Shown here one piece after another: positions 6,345 to 7,008 of a DNA stretch of 7,008 nt. Source of the stretch: an uncultured Bacteroidales bacterium (lineage in GTDB: Bacteria; Bacteroidota; Bacteroidia; Bacteroidales; Paludibacteraceae). The notes below the pieces were generated by a model. The model did not search any database. It was given only the letters and a program-made list of their open reading frames with translations, and was not told where the DNA came from. The stretch lies in assembly GCA_937886455.1 (NCBI GenBank), contig CALGCU010000182.1:1-7008 (forward strand), given 5' to 3'. The position numbers and the translations under genes are program-made. How positions within the stretch are numbered: position 1 is the stretch's first letter; every line of letters starts with the position of its first letter.

Positions 6345-7008
6345 ATGATTAAAGTAGGTATTAATGGTTTTGGCCGTATTGGCCGTATGGTATTTCGTGC
6401 TGCTGTACAAAATTTCAGCAACGATATTCAAATTGTAGGTATAAATGACTTGCTCGATGCTGACTATTTGGCATACATGCTTAAGTATGACTCTGTACAC
6501 GGACGTTTTAATGGTGAAGTATCTGTTGACGGTAATGCACTCATCGTAAATGGACAACGTATTCGTCTTACTGCAGAAATGGATCCTGCTAACTTGAAAT
6601 GGGACGAAGTTGGTGCTGATGTTGTAGTAGAATCTACAGGACTCTTCCTTGAAGATGAAAAAGCACGCAAACACATCACTGCAGGTGCTAAGAAAGTAAT
6701 TATGTCTGCTCCTTCTAAAGATAGCACTCCTATGTTTGTATATGGTGTAAACCACAATACATACGCAGGACAAGACATCATCTCTAATGCATCTTGTACT
6801 ACTAACTGCTTGGCTCCTATCACTAAAGTATTGAACGATAACTTTGGCGTAGTGAAAGGTCTTATGACAACAGTACACGCTGCAACTGCTACTCAAAAAA
6901 CAGTTGACGGACCTTCTAAGAAAGATTGGAGAGGCGGACGTGGTATCCTTGAAAACATCATCCCTTCTTCTACAGGTGCTGCTAAAGCTGTAGGTAAAGT
7001 TATTCCTG
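6345..7008 (+). CDS. gap: Glyceraldehyde-3-phosphate dehydrogenase, type I, N-terminal part
   Basis: ATG 6345 opens a frame of 221 whole codons that runs off the right edge; full family members are about 330-340 residues. The enzyme converts glyceraldehyde 3-phosphate, phosphate and NAD+ to 1,3-bisphosphoglycerate in glycolysis. The N-terminal Rossmann motif is INGFGRIGRMVFRAA (6-20). N34-D35 at the end of the second strand suits NAD+ rather than NADP+. STGLF is at 97-101 and SAPSKD at 121-126. The active site SCTTNCLAP gives catalytic Cys151, and H178 in TTVHAATATQ (175-184) is the partner base. GRGILENIIPSSTGAAKAVGKV (198-219) binds phosphate and is typical of the family. Codon use is narrow (GCT, GGT/GGA, GTA, AAA frequent), as in the lipoprotein gene, which fits high expression. 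No clear ribosome binding site is visible. Nothing in the visible part is damaged. Confidence 0.97.
   Translation, partial: MIKVGINGFGRIGRMVFRAAVQNFSNDIQIVGINDLLDADYLAYMLKYDSVHGRFNGEVSVDGNALIVNGQRIRLTAEMDPANLKWDEVGADVVVESTGLFLEDEKARKHITAGAKKVIMSAPSKDSTPMFVYGVNHNTYAGQDIISNASCTTNCLAPITKVLNDNFGVVKGLMTTVHAATATQKTVDGPSKKDWRGGRGILENIIPSSTGAAKAVGKVIP

Noticed and set aside
6330..6896. 188-codon open frame on the minus strand across the start of gap
   Set aside because: It is antisense to well-conserved GAPDH sequence, its product is Cys/Ser-rich with no recognisable motif, and it reflects the biased codon use of gap.

Overview
The window looks like chromosomal DNA of a Bacteroidales bacterium (Bacteroides/Prevotella/Porphyromonas-like; genus not resolved). 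It is AT-rich and its genes lack clear Shine-Dalgarno sequences. Matches to the Bacteroidetes -7 promoter box TAnnTTTG lie in the right places upstream of genes. The proteins (a GYASPDG-type OmpA-like/TPR lipoprotein, a stand-alone MnmD, and GAPDH) resemble those of that group. This assignment rests on recognition of sequence features, not on a database search.

Layout: (1) 1-762 (+) is the C-terminal part of a polysaccharide flippase (Wzx-like), cut by the left edge. (2) 775-1755 (-) is a radical SAM/SPASM protein convergent with the flippase, with only 12 bp between the two stop codons. Together they look like the end of a cell-surface polysaccharide locus. (3) 1756-1963 is a divergent intergenic region with one -7-like box facing each way. 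(4) 1964-3655 (+) is a 563-residue lipoprotein with an OmpA-like middle domain and C-terminal TPRs, closed by a strong intrinsic terminator. (5) 3656-4006 is a 351-bp intergenic region holding that terminator, a small tandem repeat and a promoter. (6) 4007-5404 (+) is asnS, followed at once by mnmD (5412-6068, +); the two probably form one transcript. (7) 6069-6344 is a regulatory intergenic region with a good promoter for (8) gap (GAPDH), cut by the right edge after 221 codons.

Functionally this is a housekeeping stretch: envelope polysaccharide export, an abundant-looking envelope lipoprotein, tRNA charging and tRNA wobble modification, and glycolysis. The lipoprotein and gap genes share a narrow codon choice typical of highly expressed genes; the flippase and radical SAM genes do not.

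I found no mobile element, CRISPR array, tRNA or rRNA, and no clear new multi-gene system. The points most worth a second look are a 14-bp triloop hairpin inside mnmD, the OmpA-like/TPR lipoprotein that has lost the usual peptidoglycan-contacting Asp but kept the Arg, the asnS-mnmD pairing, and the radical SAM gene beside the flippase.
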